A stretch of DNA of 34,789 nucleotides from Bradyrhizobium tropiciagri (GTDB lineage Bacteria; Pseudomonadota; Alphaproteobacteria; Rhizobiales; Xanthobacteraceae). The DNA lies in the NCBI RefSeq assembly GCF_001189845.1, contig NZ_LFLZ01000086.1, forward strand, positions 1 to 34,789, given 5' to 3'. Shown here in pieces: positions 15,222 through 23,861 of this stretch. Position 1 is the first letter of the stretch. Each line of letters starts with the position of its first letter. The notes under the pieces were generated by a model. The model did not search any database. It was not told the origin of the DNA and worked only from the letters and a program-made list of their open reading frames with translations. The position numbers and the translations under genes were made by a program.

Positions 15222-16658
15222 ATGGACAAGATGGCCGAAACAAAGCCGGCGTCAGCTTCGCGGCACGGAGTAACAAGACGGGCCGCTGGCCACCGCCTGG
15301 CCGTCGAGCTCAGCGAAACCGCGAAACTCGCGTTGCCGATGGTGCTGACGCATCTTGGGCAGGTCGCGATGATGACGACCGATCTTGCCTTCATCGGGCG
15401 CATAAGCCCTGAGGCGGTCGCTGCGGCAGCGCTGGCTGGCAGGGTCTATCTCGTTAGCCTTACCTTCTGCCTGGGCCTGCTCGCGGCGATCGCACCGTTG
15501 GCGGCGCAGGCGTTTGGGGCGGGTAATCTAGCCGTGGTACGGCGATCGCTGCGCATGGGGCTGTGGGCGGCGCTGCTGCTATCGCTGCCGATCATGGCGT
15601 TTGCGCTGCGCGGAGAGAAAATACTGCTCGCACTTGGCCAGGCGCCGCACGCGGCGTGGCTCGCCCAGCAATATCTGCTCGGACTGGCCTGGGGCGTGGC
15701 GCCGGCGCTGTGTTTACTGGCTATCCGCAGTTTCATGGGCGCGGTCAACCGGCCGGAGCCAGTCTTGTGGATCACGCTCGCGGCCACCCCTGTCAACGCC
15801 GTGCTGGTTTATCTGCTGACCTATGGGAAATTCGGCCTGCCCCGGCTGGAACTGTTCGGGGCGGGTCTTGCGACCAGCCTAGTCAACTGTGGGACTCTTT
15901 TGGCCGGTTTGTGGTTCGCCACCATGCGCCACCCTTTCCGTGACTACCACGTGTTTGCACATTTCTGGCGCTTCGATTGGCCCTTACTGCGGCAGCTTAT
16001 CGTGATCGGGACGCCGATCTCAATCGCTTCCTTGATCCAGTCCGGACTATTTTCGGCCGCATCGCTCCTGGCAGGCCTGATCAGCACCAGCGCACTGGCC
16101 GCTCATCAGATCGCGTTTCACGTCGCCTCGATCCTATTCATGATCTCTTCCGGCATCAGCATGGCCGCGGCCGTGCGGGTTGGCCATGCGGTCGGCAGCA
16201 ACGACGGCTCCGGTATCAAGCAGGCAGGTCTGGTTGCGATCCTGCTCGGAATCTCGATCGTCGCGATGCTGACGGTTGCGGTGATCACCGCGCGTTTTGC
16301 GATCGCCGAATTGTTTTTCGGCGAATCGGTCGCCGATTCCGACGGGACGATCGAACTGGCTGCAAAGCTCCTTTTGGTCGGTGCAAGCTTCTTTATCGCT
16401 AATGCCACGCAGAGCATTGCGGAGGGCGGCCTGCGCGGACTGAAAGACACGCGAGTGCCGCTTCTATTCGCCGGCATCGCTTACTGGCTGATCGGCTTCT
16501 CCGCTAGCTACGTGCTGGCTTTCAAGACAGGCCTTGGTGCTATTGGTATCTGGATGGGTTTATCAATCGGGACGACCGTCTGCGCAGGGTTCCTCGTCCT
16601 GCGTTTCCAGCTGCTCGCAAACAGGCTTGTTCTTCAAGGCCGAGACTTGACCGCGTAA
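15222..16658 (+). CDS. MATE-family (NorM-like) multidrug/organic-acid exporter
   Basis: The 478-residue product has about twelve hydrophobic membrane segments in two related halves, beginning LSETAKLALPMVLTHLGQVA near residue 30. It shows MATE landmarks MTTDLAFIGRISPEAVAAAA, LAAIAPLAAQAFGAG, ALAAHQIAFHV and ISMAAAVRVGHAVG. It would sit in the inner membrane and export cations or organic compounds using a Na+ or H+ gradient. The ATG at 15222 is chosen because the family similarity begins shortly after it, although no strong ribosome binding site is visible. An in-frame ATG at 15231 and a far upstream ATG at 14775 are alternatives. The upstream NifA-type and -24/-12-like sites suggest expression in nitrogen-fixing or microaerobic conditions. 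The transported substrate cannot be told. Confidence 0.9.
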   Translation: MDKMAETKPASASRHGVTRRAAGHRLAVELSETAKLALPMVLTHLGQVAMMTTDLAFIGRISPEAVAAAALAGRVYLVSLTFCLGLLAAIAPLAAQAFGAGNLAVVRRSLRMGLWAALLLSLPIMAFALRGEKILLALGQAPHAAWLAQQYLLGLAWGVAPALCLLAIRSFMGAVNRPEPVLWITLAATPVNAVLVYLLTYGKFGLPRLELFGAGLATSLVNCGTLLAGLWFATMRHPFRDYHVFAHFWRFDWPLLRQLIVIGTPISIASLIQSGLFSAASLLAGLISTSALAAHQIAFHVASILFMISSGISMAAAVRVGHAVGSNDGSGIKQAGLVAILLGISIVAMLTVAVITARFAIAELFFGESVADSDGTIELAAKLLLVGASFFIANATQSIAEGGLRGLKDTRVPLLFAGIAYWLIGFSASYVLAFKTGLGAIGIWMGLSIGTTVCAGFLVLRFQLLANRLVLQGRDLTA

Positions 16659-16929
16659 ACCCACGAGCCTTTGCAGATGTCGTCCTTTGAAGTTTTAGGG
16701 CTTTCCGTGTCGCCAAACACCCTCTCAGCGGGGCGGTGGTCCGAGAAGGTCGCCCAATAGGAGCTCTACTCTAGGCGCCGTGACTTTGCGGCGGCCCTTC
16801 AATCCGGCGTTTTTCGGTCTTAGCGCCAGCTCGCTAATCAGCGTTAGCGCGCCGTTGCTTGGTTCGCAAAGTTGGCTCAGGCAGCGCCGCTGTCGAAGGA
16901 ACGCGTGCGCGATTCGGGGCGGGAGACTT
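16659..16929. other. No gene recognised downstream of MATE
   Basis: No terminator hairpin with a T-run was found. The minus-strand open frame that contains the modA-like remnant continues here but out of the family frame. Confidence 0.3.
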
Positions 16930-17135
16930 CGGCCGAGAAACACCGGCGCGCCTTGCGTGGTCTGTCTGTGAAACTGTCCACTTGCATCGAAGCTCAGCAC
17001 GCCCTCATTGCCGGTTTTCCGTTTGAAAGCTGCGGTAATCTCCTTCAACTCGGTGAAGTGCGCGGCAACCGCGACATTGATGTCCGCCTCTTCGGCGAAT
17101 CTTCGGCGATGCCAGGCACCAACTGTCACCGCCAT
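16930..17135 (-). pseudogene. modA: Molybdate-binding protein ModA, N-terminal remnant
   Basis: Inside a 210-codon minus-strand open frame (16725-17357) lies a short block, ADINVAVAAHFTELKEITAA, then FKRKTGNEGVLSFDASGQFH and RQTTQGAPVF. It matches the mature N-terminus of periplasmic molybdate-binding proteins, including the substrate-contact region of the ASxGxxxxQIxxGAP type. After VF the frame departs from the family: shifted by one frame the DNA reads FSAEVSRPE, close to the expected FLSAD-xxRP. A degenerate leader starts near 17135. So this is a frameshifted scrap. The upstream part of the long frame (17136-17357) has no recognised match. ModA feeds molybdate to the ABC transporter that supplies nitrogenase cofactor. 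Confidence 0.6.
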
Positions 17136-17391
17136 TGGGATCAAGCGGCAAGCTTCATTGGCAACTCCTGGAACGATCTCCACCAGCCTTGGCGCTGGCT
17201 CATTTTCTTCATTCCAGCAACGGGCGTGCCACTCGCGGCATCTGATGAGGGCCTTCTTGAGAGAACACGCGTGCCTATCAATTTCCCTGTGGAAAGGCCG
17301 TGCTGCTTTTGTCCGCTTTCGGACATCAGGGTCTTTAATCGGACAAAGATAGCGCAACAGAGATTGAAGAAGTTGATACCGGTCGCCTTTT

Positions 17392-17719
17392 CTACCGAGC
17401 TTTAAGATTTGCTTGAGGACGGCGGGCCCTATTGGCTCCTGACAGTAGTTTTGACGGTTTGATACGGAGCCAGCTTAGGATTGGAAAGTTTTCTGGCGGC
17501 ACGAGGATTTCGATGCTTCTGGGCGTGTCGGCTTGACGGCGAACGAGGCCGTTACGCTCGAGCGTGACGATCATCCGATGGACTGAGGGCGGGCTAACAC
17601 CGATGACGCTGCATGTCGGCTTCGGCGGGTGGGCGTCCGAACATGTGCGAGTAGGTATAGATGAAAGCCAGATAATGGCCCTGCTTCTCAGTAAAACGTG
17701 CGCCTGATTTTTGACTCAT
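17392..17719 (-). pseudogene. Small winged-helix DNA-binding protein (LexA/MarR-like HTH), frameshifted
   Basis: From 17719 on the minus strand the product reads MSQKSGARFTEKQGHYLAFI, then YTYSHMFGRPPAEADMQRH. A small frameshift near 17600 leads to IGVSPPSVHRMIVTLERNGL, then VRRQADTPRSIEILVPPENF. This is a LexA-type N-terminal winged helix: the SPPSVHRMI segment is the recognition helix and RSIEILV the wing. The reunited protein would be about 105 residues. It lies 37 bases from, and divergent to, an IS630 transposase start. A role in controlling that element or travelling with it is possible but unproven. Confidence 0.6.
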
Positions 17720-17756
17720 GGATCGTTTCGTCCGGACCCCGACAGGGAGGCGAACG

Positions 17757-18850
17757 ATGAATGTACCGTACCGGGTCGAATTGAGCCAAGCCGAGCGAGA
17801 GAAACTTACGGCGATGCTGAGCGGCGGCAAGCATGCCGCTCGTAAACTTAAGCGGGCCCAGATTTTGCTGGCGCCGACATCGGCAGCGCGACGAGGAGAT
17901 TGCCCGGACCGCCAGAGTAAGCGCCTCCACCGTTTATTGGACCAAACGCCGCTTCGTAGAAGGCAATCTCGTGAGGAGCCGTGTCCCGGTGCGGAGCGCA
18001 AGCTGACGGCAAGGAGGAAGCCCTGCTTGTGGCGACCGCATGCGGCAAGCCGCCCGCCGGTCGGAGGCGCTGGACGCTGGCGCTGCTGGCCGACGTGATG
18101 GGCAAGCTCACTGATCATGACAGCCTGTCAGGCGAGACCGTGCGCCGCCGGCTGGCCGATAATGACCTGAAGCCGTGGCGCAGGGACATGTGGTGCATTC
18201 CCCATGTCGATGACGAATATGTCGCTCGCATGGAAGATGTGCTCGATCTCTACGCTGAGGCACCTGATCGCGAGCGACCGCTGATCTGCTTCGGCGAAAC
18301 CCCCGTCCAGCTCATCGGCGAAGTGCGCCAGCCGATCCCACCCGAACCGGGAAAGCGCGAGCGTTGCGATTACAAGTACCGCCGCAACGGCACTGTCAAT
18401 CTCTTCGTCGCGTTCGATCCGCATCGGGCCTGGCGCAAGGTCACCGAACGGCGCACCGCCGTGGATTATGCTCACTGCATGCGCGAATTCGTCGATGTCT
18501 ATTACCCAAGGCCGCGTGCATCCGTTTTGTGCAGGACAATCTGCCGATCCATGCCCCGGCGCCCTCTACCGGACCTTTGCCCCCGCCGAGGCCCGCCGCA
18601 TCCTGCGCCGCCTGCAGTTCCACTACACCCCAAAACACGCCAGTTGGCTCAACATGGTCGAGATCGAGATCAGTCTCCTCCAAGGGCAGTGTCTCGGCCG
18701 CCGAATCGACGATCTAAAACACCTTGGAAACGAGATCGCAGCACGGGAGCGGCGGCAAAACAAAGCTCACGCCCATATCAACTGGATGTTCACAACAGAC
18801 TCGCGCCAAACTGGGGCGCGCCTATCCAGGCACGCCAAAGAGTCAAAATC
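17757..18850 (+). pseudogene. IS630-family transposase, frameshifted and catalytically altered
   Basis: From ATG 17757 the product reads MNVPYRVELSQAEREKLTAM, then LSGGKHAARKLKRAQILLA. After frameshifts near 17875-17980 it continues AGRRRWTLALLADVM, GETVRRRLADNDLKPWRRDM, CIPHVDDEYVARMEDVLDLY. The family CFDE motif carrying the first catalytic aspartate reads CFGETPVQLIGEVR, so that residue is lost. After another frameshift near 18515 follow FVQDNLPIHAPGALYRTF (second aspartate), HASWLNMVEIEISLLQGQ (glutamate) and HAHINWMFTTD. The full length is kept, so decay is by small mutations. It is divergent from the small HTH gene remnant. Confidence 0.9.
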
Positions 18851-19164
18851 ACTGTTACAAGCTACTAGGTGTGTTTTGCGCAGTTAGGAAGCCCTCGGTA
18901 GTGCGATAATTCGCTTTTGCTCTGGGCTTGGCGGGTTGAGTTTGGCTCCGGTGTATCCGGATGAAAACCCGGGGTTAATAGCGGAGGTGAAATAACAGTC
19001 GACGTTCATCCTCTTAGTATGAGGTCAAGGGAGCGAAGTCGCCCCTTTCGACCGTGAGCTGACTGGGCCAAAGGCAGCCGAGCTATCTCCTCGAGATTGA
19101 CGACACTTCCTGCCCTTGCGGTCGTAATTGCCAGTTCAGCGCGTGCGGCCATCGCGATGCCCTC

Positions 19165-20106
19165 TCAAAGTGGCGGGAGCTCAACTTTTGGAATGTTGCC
19201 AACATCAATTCCGACTGCCTGAGCCCTCTTAAGGACGTCCATGGCAGTCCGAACAATTGCATAGTCCAGCACCATTGACTTGTGCCGAACCGCCCCCTCC
19301 CCCCGGGCAATGGCCTCTGCAAAAACCGAGACGATATCGCGCGCCTCGTCGATTTCGCCTTGCATTGGCGAGTAAATTTCGTTGATCACAGGGATGTGGC
19401 TAGGATGGATAGCCGATCCCCAAGACGCCCCCATGCGCTTGGATCTTTCGCCGATTCGTCGCACCAACTCGAGGTCATCCAATCGTCCCGTCATGGAACC
19501 TTCAACCTGCACAATTCCCGCAGCGCGAGCTTGCAGCACGGAATAGGCTCCGAAGTAAATCCCCTCTTCGGTCGCGTCGTTGAGACCCAGGGAGCGAGCA
19601 GCGTCTCCACCTGCGGTTGGGCCACAAGCAAGACCGGCCCGTTTGACTCGCTGGGACGCCATGCAGATTTCATAGAACCTAAACATCGCTACTGCAGTTT
19701 CCGCGCCCGGACAAATCTCGATTCGGCCGACCGGCAGCCCCCGCGACCTCTCCAATTCCCCAAGTACAAGGTCCAGAGCGGCAATCTGTTCTGGATCTTC
19801 AGTCTTTGGTAGCGCCACGCCGTCGAGGCCATCAATTACAACCGCACTAAGGTCGTCTAGCAGACATCCTGTCCGCCACCCATTGAGCCTAACGAAGAGG
19901 CCGAAGGGGCCGGTGCATAGCTCCTTGATAGCTGCCGCGACCGCGTTGCGAGCTCCAGCTTTCTGAGTAACCTCGACCGAATCTTCGAGATCGAGCATTA
20001 GGGCATCCGCTCCATATTTGGGCGCCTTTAACATCCAGTCGAGTTTGTGTCCCGGGACGAAGAGCATCGAGCGATACCAGCGAGCTTCTCGAAATGTCTG
20101 GGGCAT
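19165..20106 (-). CDS. HpcH/HpaI aldolase/citrate lyase family protein (CitE-like)
   Basis: The 313-residue product is full length for CitE-like lyases. It has RSMLFVPGHKLDWML (R12), ADALMLDLEDSV (D39, E41), FVRLNGWRTG (R73), DGVALPKTEDPEQI near 100, EICPGAETAVAM (metal-ligand E136) and GGDAARSLGL (metal-ligand D168). Family members cleave or form beta-hydroxyacyl-CoA compounds such as citramalyl-, malyl- and methylmalyl-CoA with Mg2+. GAGGAAG precedes the ATG at suitable spacing. It appears monocistronic, between an IS630 remnant and unassigned DNA. A CoA-ester substrate is likely but not identified. It could act on products of the other catabolic genes here, which is inference. Confidence 0.88.
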   Translation of the reverse strand: MPQTFREARWYRSMLFVPGHKLDWMLKAPKYGADALMLDLEDSVEVTQKAGARNAVAAAIKELCTGPFGLFVRLNGWRTGCLLDDLSAVVIDGLDGVALPKTEDPEQIAALDLVLGELERSRGLPVGRIEICPGAETAVAMFRFYEICMASQRVKRAGLACGPTAGGDAARSLGLNDATEEGIYFGAYSVLQARAAGIVQVEGSMTGRLDDLELVRRIGERSKRMGASWGSAIHPSHIPVINEIYSPMQGEIDEARDIVSVFAEAIARGEGAVRHKSMVLDYAIVRTAMDVLKRAQAVGIDVGNIPKVELPPL

Positions 20107-20540
20107 AATTTCTTCCTCGCGCGGAACTCACATTTCTAACGCGCATCAAGGTCATTGCCTCTTGCTGGCTCGGGGTCGACCCTTGTAGCTTGAATGTTGT
20201 TTACATATCTGGATTGCCCGTGCACCTACCTTTCCTTGTAGGCTGACATCACGCGATCAAGGTCCGCAGAAGTAGCTGGCACGAGGGTGCCGAAGCCGCC
20301 ATTCTGGAATAAGCGGATAGTAGTCCGAAGGAACCGCATCTGCTGGCAGACCCGTACGCCTGCTTTCCGCCCCAGACTTGACACACTGCCGGCGAAATCC
20401 GGCAGCGTTTTGGGAGGCTGGCCGTCTCTGTCGGAAAATGATGCCCTCCTGTTGAGCCTTTTGATAGCTCGGATCGCGCTGGCCATTTACCTATTCTCAT
20501 CTGGTCATCTGATGCAAGATCGTCGCTGGCACCTCTGAAG
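20107..20540. other. No gene recognised upstream of the CitE-like gene
   Basis: A minus-strand frame at 20226-20486 ends in a plausible protein tail (GGFGTLVPATSADLDRVMSA) but I recognise no family. It might be the end of a gene whose front was removed by the adjacent IS630 fragment. Confidence 0.3.
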
Positions 20541-20935
20541 AAGAGCGCTGGTGGCGAATGCACAGAGGCTGGCCAATCGCGTCGTTGGTGCTGCGCCAGC
20601 AGGAACGGACGGACTTGGAGGCAGGTTCGTCGTCATCGAATTGCCCAGTCGCTATCGAGCGATGTCCTGCGATGCCCGGACGGCTTGCCAAGCAAGTCTG
20701 TGGCTGCCGAACTCGGCGCCTCCACGAACACACCGTTGGCAACGCTGATTTTTCAAGGATCGTGGTACCGGCCTGCTTGACGAGGCCCGCCCTGGCCGCC
20801 CTTGCACGATCAACGACGATCAGGTTGCTGCGGTGGTCGAGCGGACGTTGCGGACGACGCCGGCTGATACAACGCACTGGTCGATCCGTTCGATGGCCGT
20901 GGAAGTTGGCTTTTCCCACACCACGATGACCGGCC
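20541..20935 (+). pseudogene. IS630-family transposase, N-terminal fragment
   Basis: Across several frames the plus strand gives the helix-turn-helix region of an IS630 transposase: NAQRLANRVV, AAELGASTNTVGN, then GLLDEARPGRPCTINDDQVA, AVVERTLRTTPADTTHWSIR and SMAVEVGFSHTTM. The fragment stops abruptly at about 20935 where integrase-derived sequence begins. The DDE domain is missing, and frameshifts break the rest. Confidence 0.75.
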
Positions 20936-21058
20936 GAAATGTCGGCTAAAGTTCGCAACCGCGTAAACATAGGATTGCTGCGTCGACGGTGACAAGTTGC
21001 GCAGGGTCATATCCGCGATCATGCGGCAGCGGAGCGGGCTCGGACTCATCGTGGCCAT
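20925..21058 (-). pseudogene. Tyrosine recombinase/integrase, N-terminal SAM-like domain fragment
   Basis: From 21058 on the minus strand the product reads MATMSPSPLRCRMIADMTLR, then NLSPSTQQSYVYAVANFSRH and FGRS. This is the N-terminal core-binding domain of a phage-type integrase of the kind often found beside IS91-like elements. It runs into the IS630 fragment after about 45 residues. The catalytic RHRHY part is absent. Confidence 0.75.
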
Positions 21059-21312
21059 GAGGCACTCCTGTATTAAGAGGAACGGACTTGCGGTCCAATC
21101 CTCTCAAACAGGTACCCTCAGACAAACGACCTCGCCACGCCCTCCCGCCGAGCGGGTTCGTTCAACGCCTGGCCGACATTAATCGGAATCTGCAGCTCAG
21201 TGCGTATTTCGCAAAAACCGGAACAGTGGTTTCGCTAACCGAGGGACAGCAGTTTCGCTAAATCACGGACAGTACTGCTGCGGCGGCCTTTCGGTTGCCT
21301 GATTGAAGTTAC

Positions 21313-22046
21313 CTAAGATTGGTTTCGCTGTTTTCGGCGCTGGTAAGGGGGGCGCGGCTTTTTCCTCCGCATGCTGTCGCCTTCGAGGGCGATGCGGTGC
21401 GCATAGTGGATGATCCGGTCGAGGATTGCGTCGGCGATGGTGGGTTCTCCGATCATGTCATTGCCATTTCCCAACGGCAGCTGGGCCGTGATCAGGGTGG
21501 ATTTGCTGCCTGTAGCGCTCTTCGAAGATTTCCAGGAGATCGAGGGCGCCGCTGGCCATTGAGGGTGTGAGTGCCCCAATCATCCACGATGAGCAACTGG
21601 ACGCGCGCGAGGTTATCGATCAGACGTGGAGAGCGACCGTCGAGGCGAGCATGGCGAGGTCTTCGAACAGGCGTGGCATGCGCAAGTAGAGGACGGAATG
21701 ATCGAGCCTGACGTCCGAAGGCACAGGCCAGCCAGGTTTTGCCGGTACCGGTCTGGCCGGTGACGATGAGGGTCTCATGGGCTTTGAGCCAAGCGCCTTG
21801 CGCCAGCTGCAGGGTGTTACGCCGATCGAGCCGGCGGCGAGACGCGAAGTCGATATCTTCGATACAGGCGTCGACGACGCGCAGCTTTGCTGCGGCCACG
21901 CGGTTGGTCAGGCGTTTGTCGGCACGCGTGGCGACTTCGCGATCGAGCATCAGACCAAGCCACTCCTCCCGGCTGAGATCGGCGGCATTGTCCTGTTCGG
22001 CCAATTGCCGGTAGGCAGCCGCTATTCCGATGGTCCTTTCCTTCAT
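21313..22046 (-). pseudogene. istB: IS21 helper ATPase IstB, frameshifted
   Basis: The start at 22046 overlaps the istA stop by ATGA, the usual arrangement. The product reads MKERTIGIAAAYRQLAEQDN, then EEWLGLMLDREVATRADKRL, the Walker A motif GQTGTGKTWLACAFG, and VQLLIVDDWGTHTL (Walker B). Frameshifts between about 21700 and 21500 move the C-terminal part (IGEPTIADAILDRIIHYAHR, then IALEGDSMRRKK) into another frame. IstB is the AAA+ protein that presents target DNA to IstA. This copy is inactive. Confidence 0.9.
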
Positions 22047-23043
22047 TGATAGTAGGCCCCGCCACGGATGTTGGCGTGGGCGGGCGTGGCTTTGACGGGT
22101 TTGGTGGCAGGACTCGCGCGGTCAAGCCCCGACCTGAGGATCGCGCTCACGGAGGAGTAGCTGATCGCGTTGATGGCGAGCGCCCTCTCGCAGGCTGCTT
22201 CCGGCCGATCCGCTCATAACGCCGCGTCAAGGCGATGATGCCCATGGCGGAACGATAACGCTGCTCGGGATACGGCGCTCACGCATCGACCAGCGTGGCG
22301 GCGTTGACGCCAATCCGGACCGCCATCTTGATCAGGCTCGCTGGCGTCATATTGGCGTAATGGGTCTGGGACATGTGCTCGTTTACATGACCGCCGCGCT
22401 GGGAGCGGCGCACATGGCTGGCGACACGCGTGTGATCCTGGAAGATCTCGACAGCCCGATAGGTAAGCCGGACGTCCCACTTGACCGCCGATCAGCCGGT
22501 GTGGCACCGAGTAAAAAGTCTTGTCGACCTCGACGTGATAATCGGGATGCACCTTGGCCGTTTTCCATTCGGCGTATTCGAACGCCTCGCTCGGCAGCGG
22601 CGCCAAGGCGGATCTCCTCGAACAGCTGGCGGCGGGATTTCCCGACATGGCGCATCGGCCGGCTGTTCTGCTCCTCGAACTAAGTAAAGCCATAGCCGTC
22701 AGGATGCGCCGTTCGGTATTCCTGCCACAGCAGCATCAGCGTCACGCCTTTGCGCTTTAGTTCCTGCGCAACGCGCGGCCACTCGGGCTCCCTCAAGTCC
22801 TGGGGCGGCCGTCCGAGCCGCCGGAACAGGCCGCGGCAACGTCGCCTCGCTCTCATAAATCGGCTGCAGCGGCCAGCTTAAGCCGGCTTCGCGAGCCCGC
22901 AGCAGGTAGGTGGCAACCGAGGTCTTGCTGATCTGCAGCCGTTCCGAGATGGCCCGGACCGACAGGTCTTGCACATATGTTAGCCTCAGGATCGATCGAA
23001 GGTCCTTCACAGTTGTCCGTTTCGCTTGCTTCGGTCTCGGCAT
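22043..23043 (-). pseudogene. istA: IS21 transposase IstA, catalytic core deleted
   Basis: The N-terminus reads MPRPKQAKRTTVKDLRSILR, then LTYVQDLSVRAISERLQISK with a helix-turn-helix. It continues in degraded frames through the second DNA-binding region to YRTAHPDGYGF near 22690. The next residues, NSRPMRHVGKSRRQLFEEIR, then VDKTFYSVPHRLIGGQV, belong to the region after the DDE integrase domain. About 200 residues carrying the catalytic acids are therefore missing at one clean point near 22680. The C-terminus ends HANIRGGAYYQ with a TGA overlapping the istB start. Frameshifts add to the damage. Confidence 0.85.
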
Positions 23044-23214
23044 TGCCCCCTCTCAAACTCAGCTTGAGAGAGGACATTGCCCGTACGGCCAACCTTCACA
23101 ACTGTTCGCGATTTAGCGGAATCCTTGTCCCGGAAGTAGAGGGCTAGCGTATAAGAGCGTCGGTTCAGACCGGCTTGAGACGGCGATATCCATCCAGGCG
23201 GGTTGCGATGATAG

Positions 23215-23290
23215 AATGTCGCCAACACCGCAAAATCGTCGCCATTCTCCAGCACCTGTGGATCGATGGCACATCGTTCGATTGCGGGCA
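23215..23290 (+). pseudogene. IS110-family transposase, last residues only
   Basis: The plus strand reads RQHRKIVAILQHLWIDGTSF. This resembles the C-terminal RKLAVILHRMWVDGTTFRW signature of IS110 transposases. Only about 25 residues survive, just outside the IS21 end. Confidence 0.5.
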
Positions 23291-23769
23291 GGCAAAACCG
23301 CTGATCGTGTACTTGCGAAATTCAGTGGCCGGTCTTAGACGGTTCAGCTATGGCCCACGGCAACGCTGGTTGCGATAGTCTCGGTCCATCAGCTGGTGGG
23401 GCCGCGTTCGATTGCGCTGTGAAATCAAGGCTGACGATCCGAATGTCATTGAGGCGCCACCGTGACCGTGGAAGGAAACATTGCCCGTAACGAAGAAATC
23501 GAGTCCAAGTGCCCGGCTGACAGACGATATTCAGTCGCCCTCGCCTCGTCTCCGCAGCCCTCATCAGCTGGGACGGCGCGAGCGCCCCATCGTCGTGGTA
23601 TGGGCGATTTCAGAAACGTAAGCTTGACAGCCAAAAATCGAGCGGCCGATTGATGCGCGGCCGTAGTCTCATACACTGTCCGTACTCACTCGCTGCTTGT
23701 GAACTCTCGGCTCGCAGGGACTTGCTGAAGTTTGGCGCGCGATCCCGATCGCGCGTTGAAGACGCAATG
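23291..23769. other. No gene recognised downstream of the porin gene
   Basis: Short frames on both strands have no recognised domain. The porin transcript probably ends before this region at the hairpin beginning at 23770. Confidence 0.35.
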
Positions 23770-23795
23770 AGCCCCCGGGGGGCATCCCGGGGGCT
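23770..23795 (-). terminator. Strong hairpin after the porin gene, terminator candidate
   Basis: AGCCCCCGGG and CCCGGGGGCT form a perfect 10-bp stem with a 6-base loop, 67 bases past the porin stop codon. No clear U-run follows on the minus strand, so it may be a factor-assisted terminator or an mRNA-stabilising structure. Confidence 0.55.
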
Positions 23796-23861
23796 ATGCG
23801 GAGGTTAAAACCAAATCCTTAGAGCCGTTCCTTTTCTCCGTTGAATGGCTTGCAGGGAGCC

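Larger units (their letters stand above)
21244..23132 (-). mobile_element. IS21-family element with an internal deletion
   Basis: Matching ends were found at 21244-21277 and 23099-23132. Read inward, the first is GGACAGCAGTTTCGCTAAAT followed by CACGGACAGTACTG. The second, reverse complemented, is GGACAAGGATTCCGCTAAAT followed by CGCGAACAGTTGTG. A second copy of the motif (GGAACAGTGGTTTCGCTAAC) lies just outside the first end at about 21220-21239, as the multiple terminal repeats of IS21 elements would predict. Inside are istA and istB on the minus strand. istA lacks its catalytic core, so the element is defective. Confidence 0.75.

Noticed and set aside
20265..20285. CTGGCACGAGGGTGCC as a second sigma-54 promoter
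   Set aside because: The -24 half fits but the -12 half does not match TTGC at the required spacing, and no TGT-N10-ACA site lies upstream.
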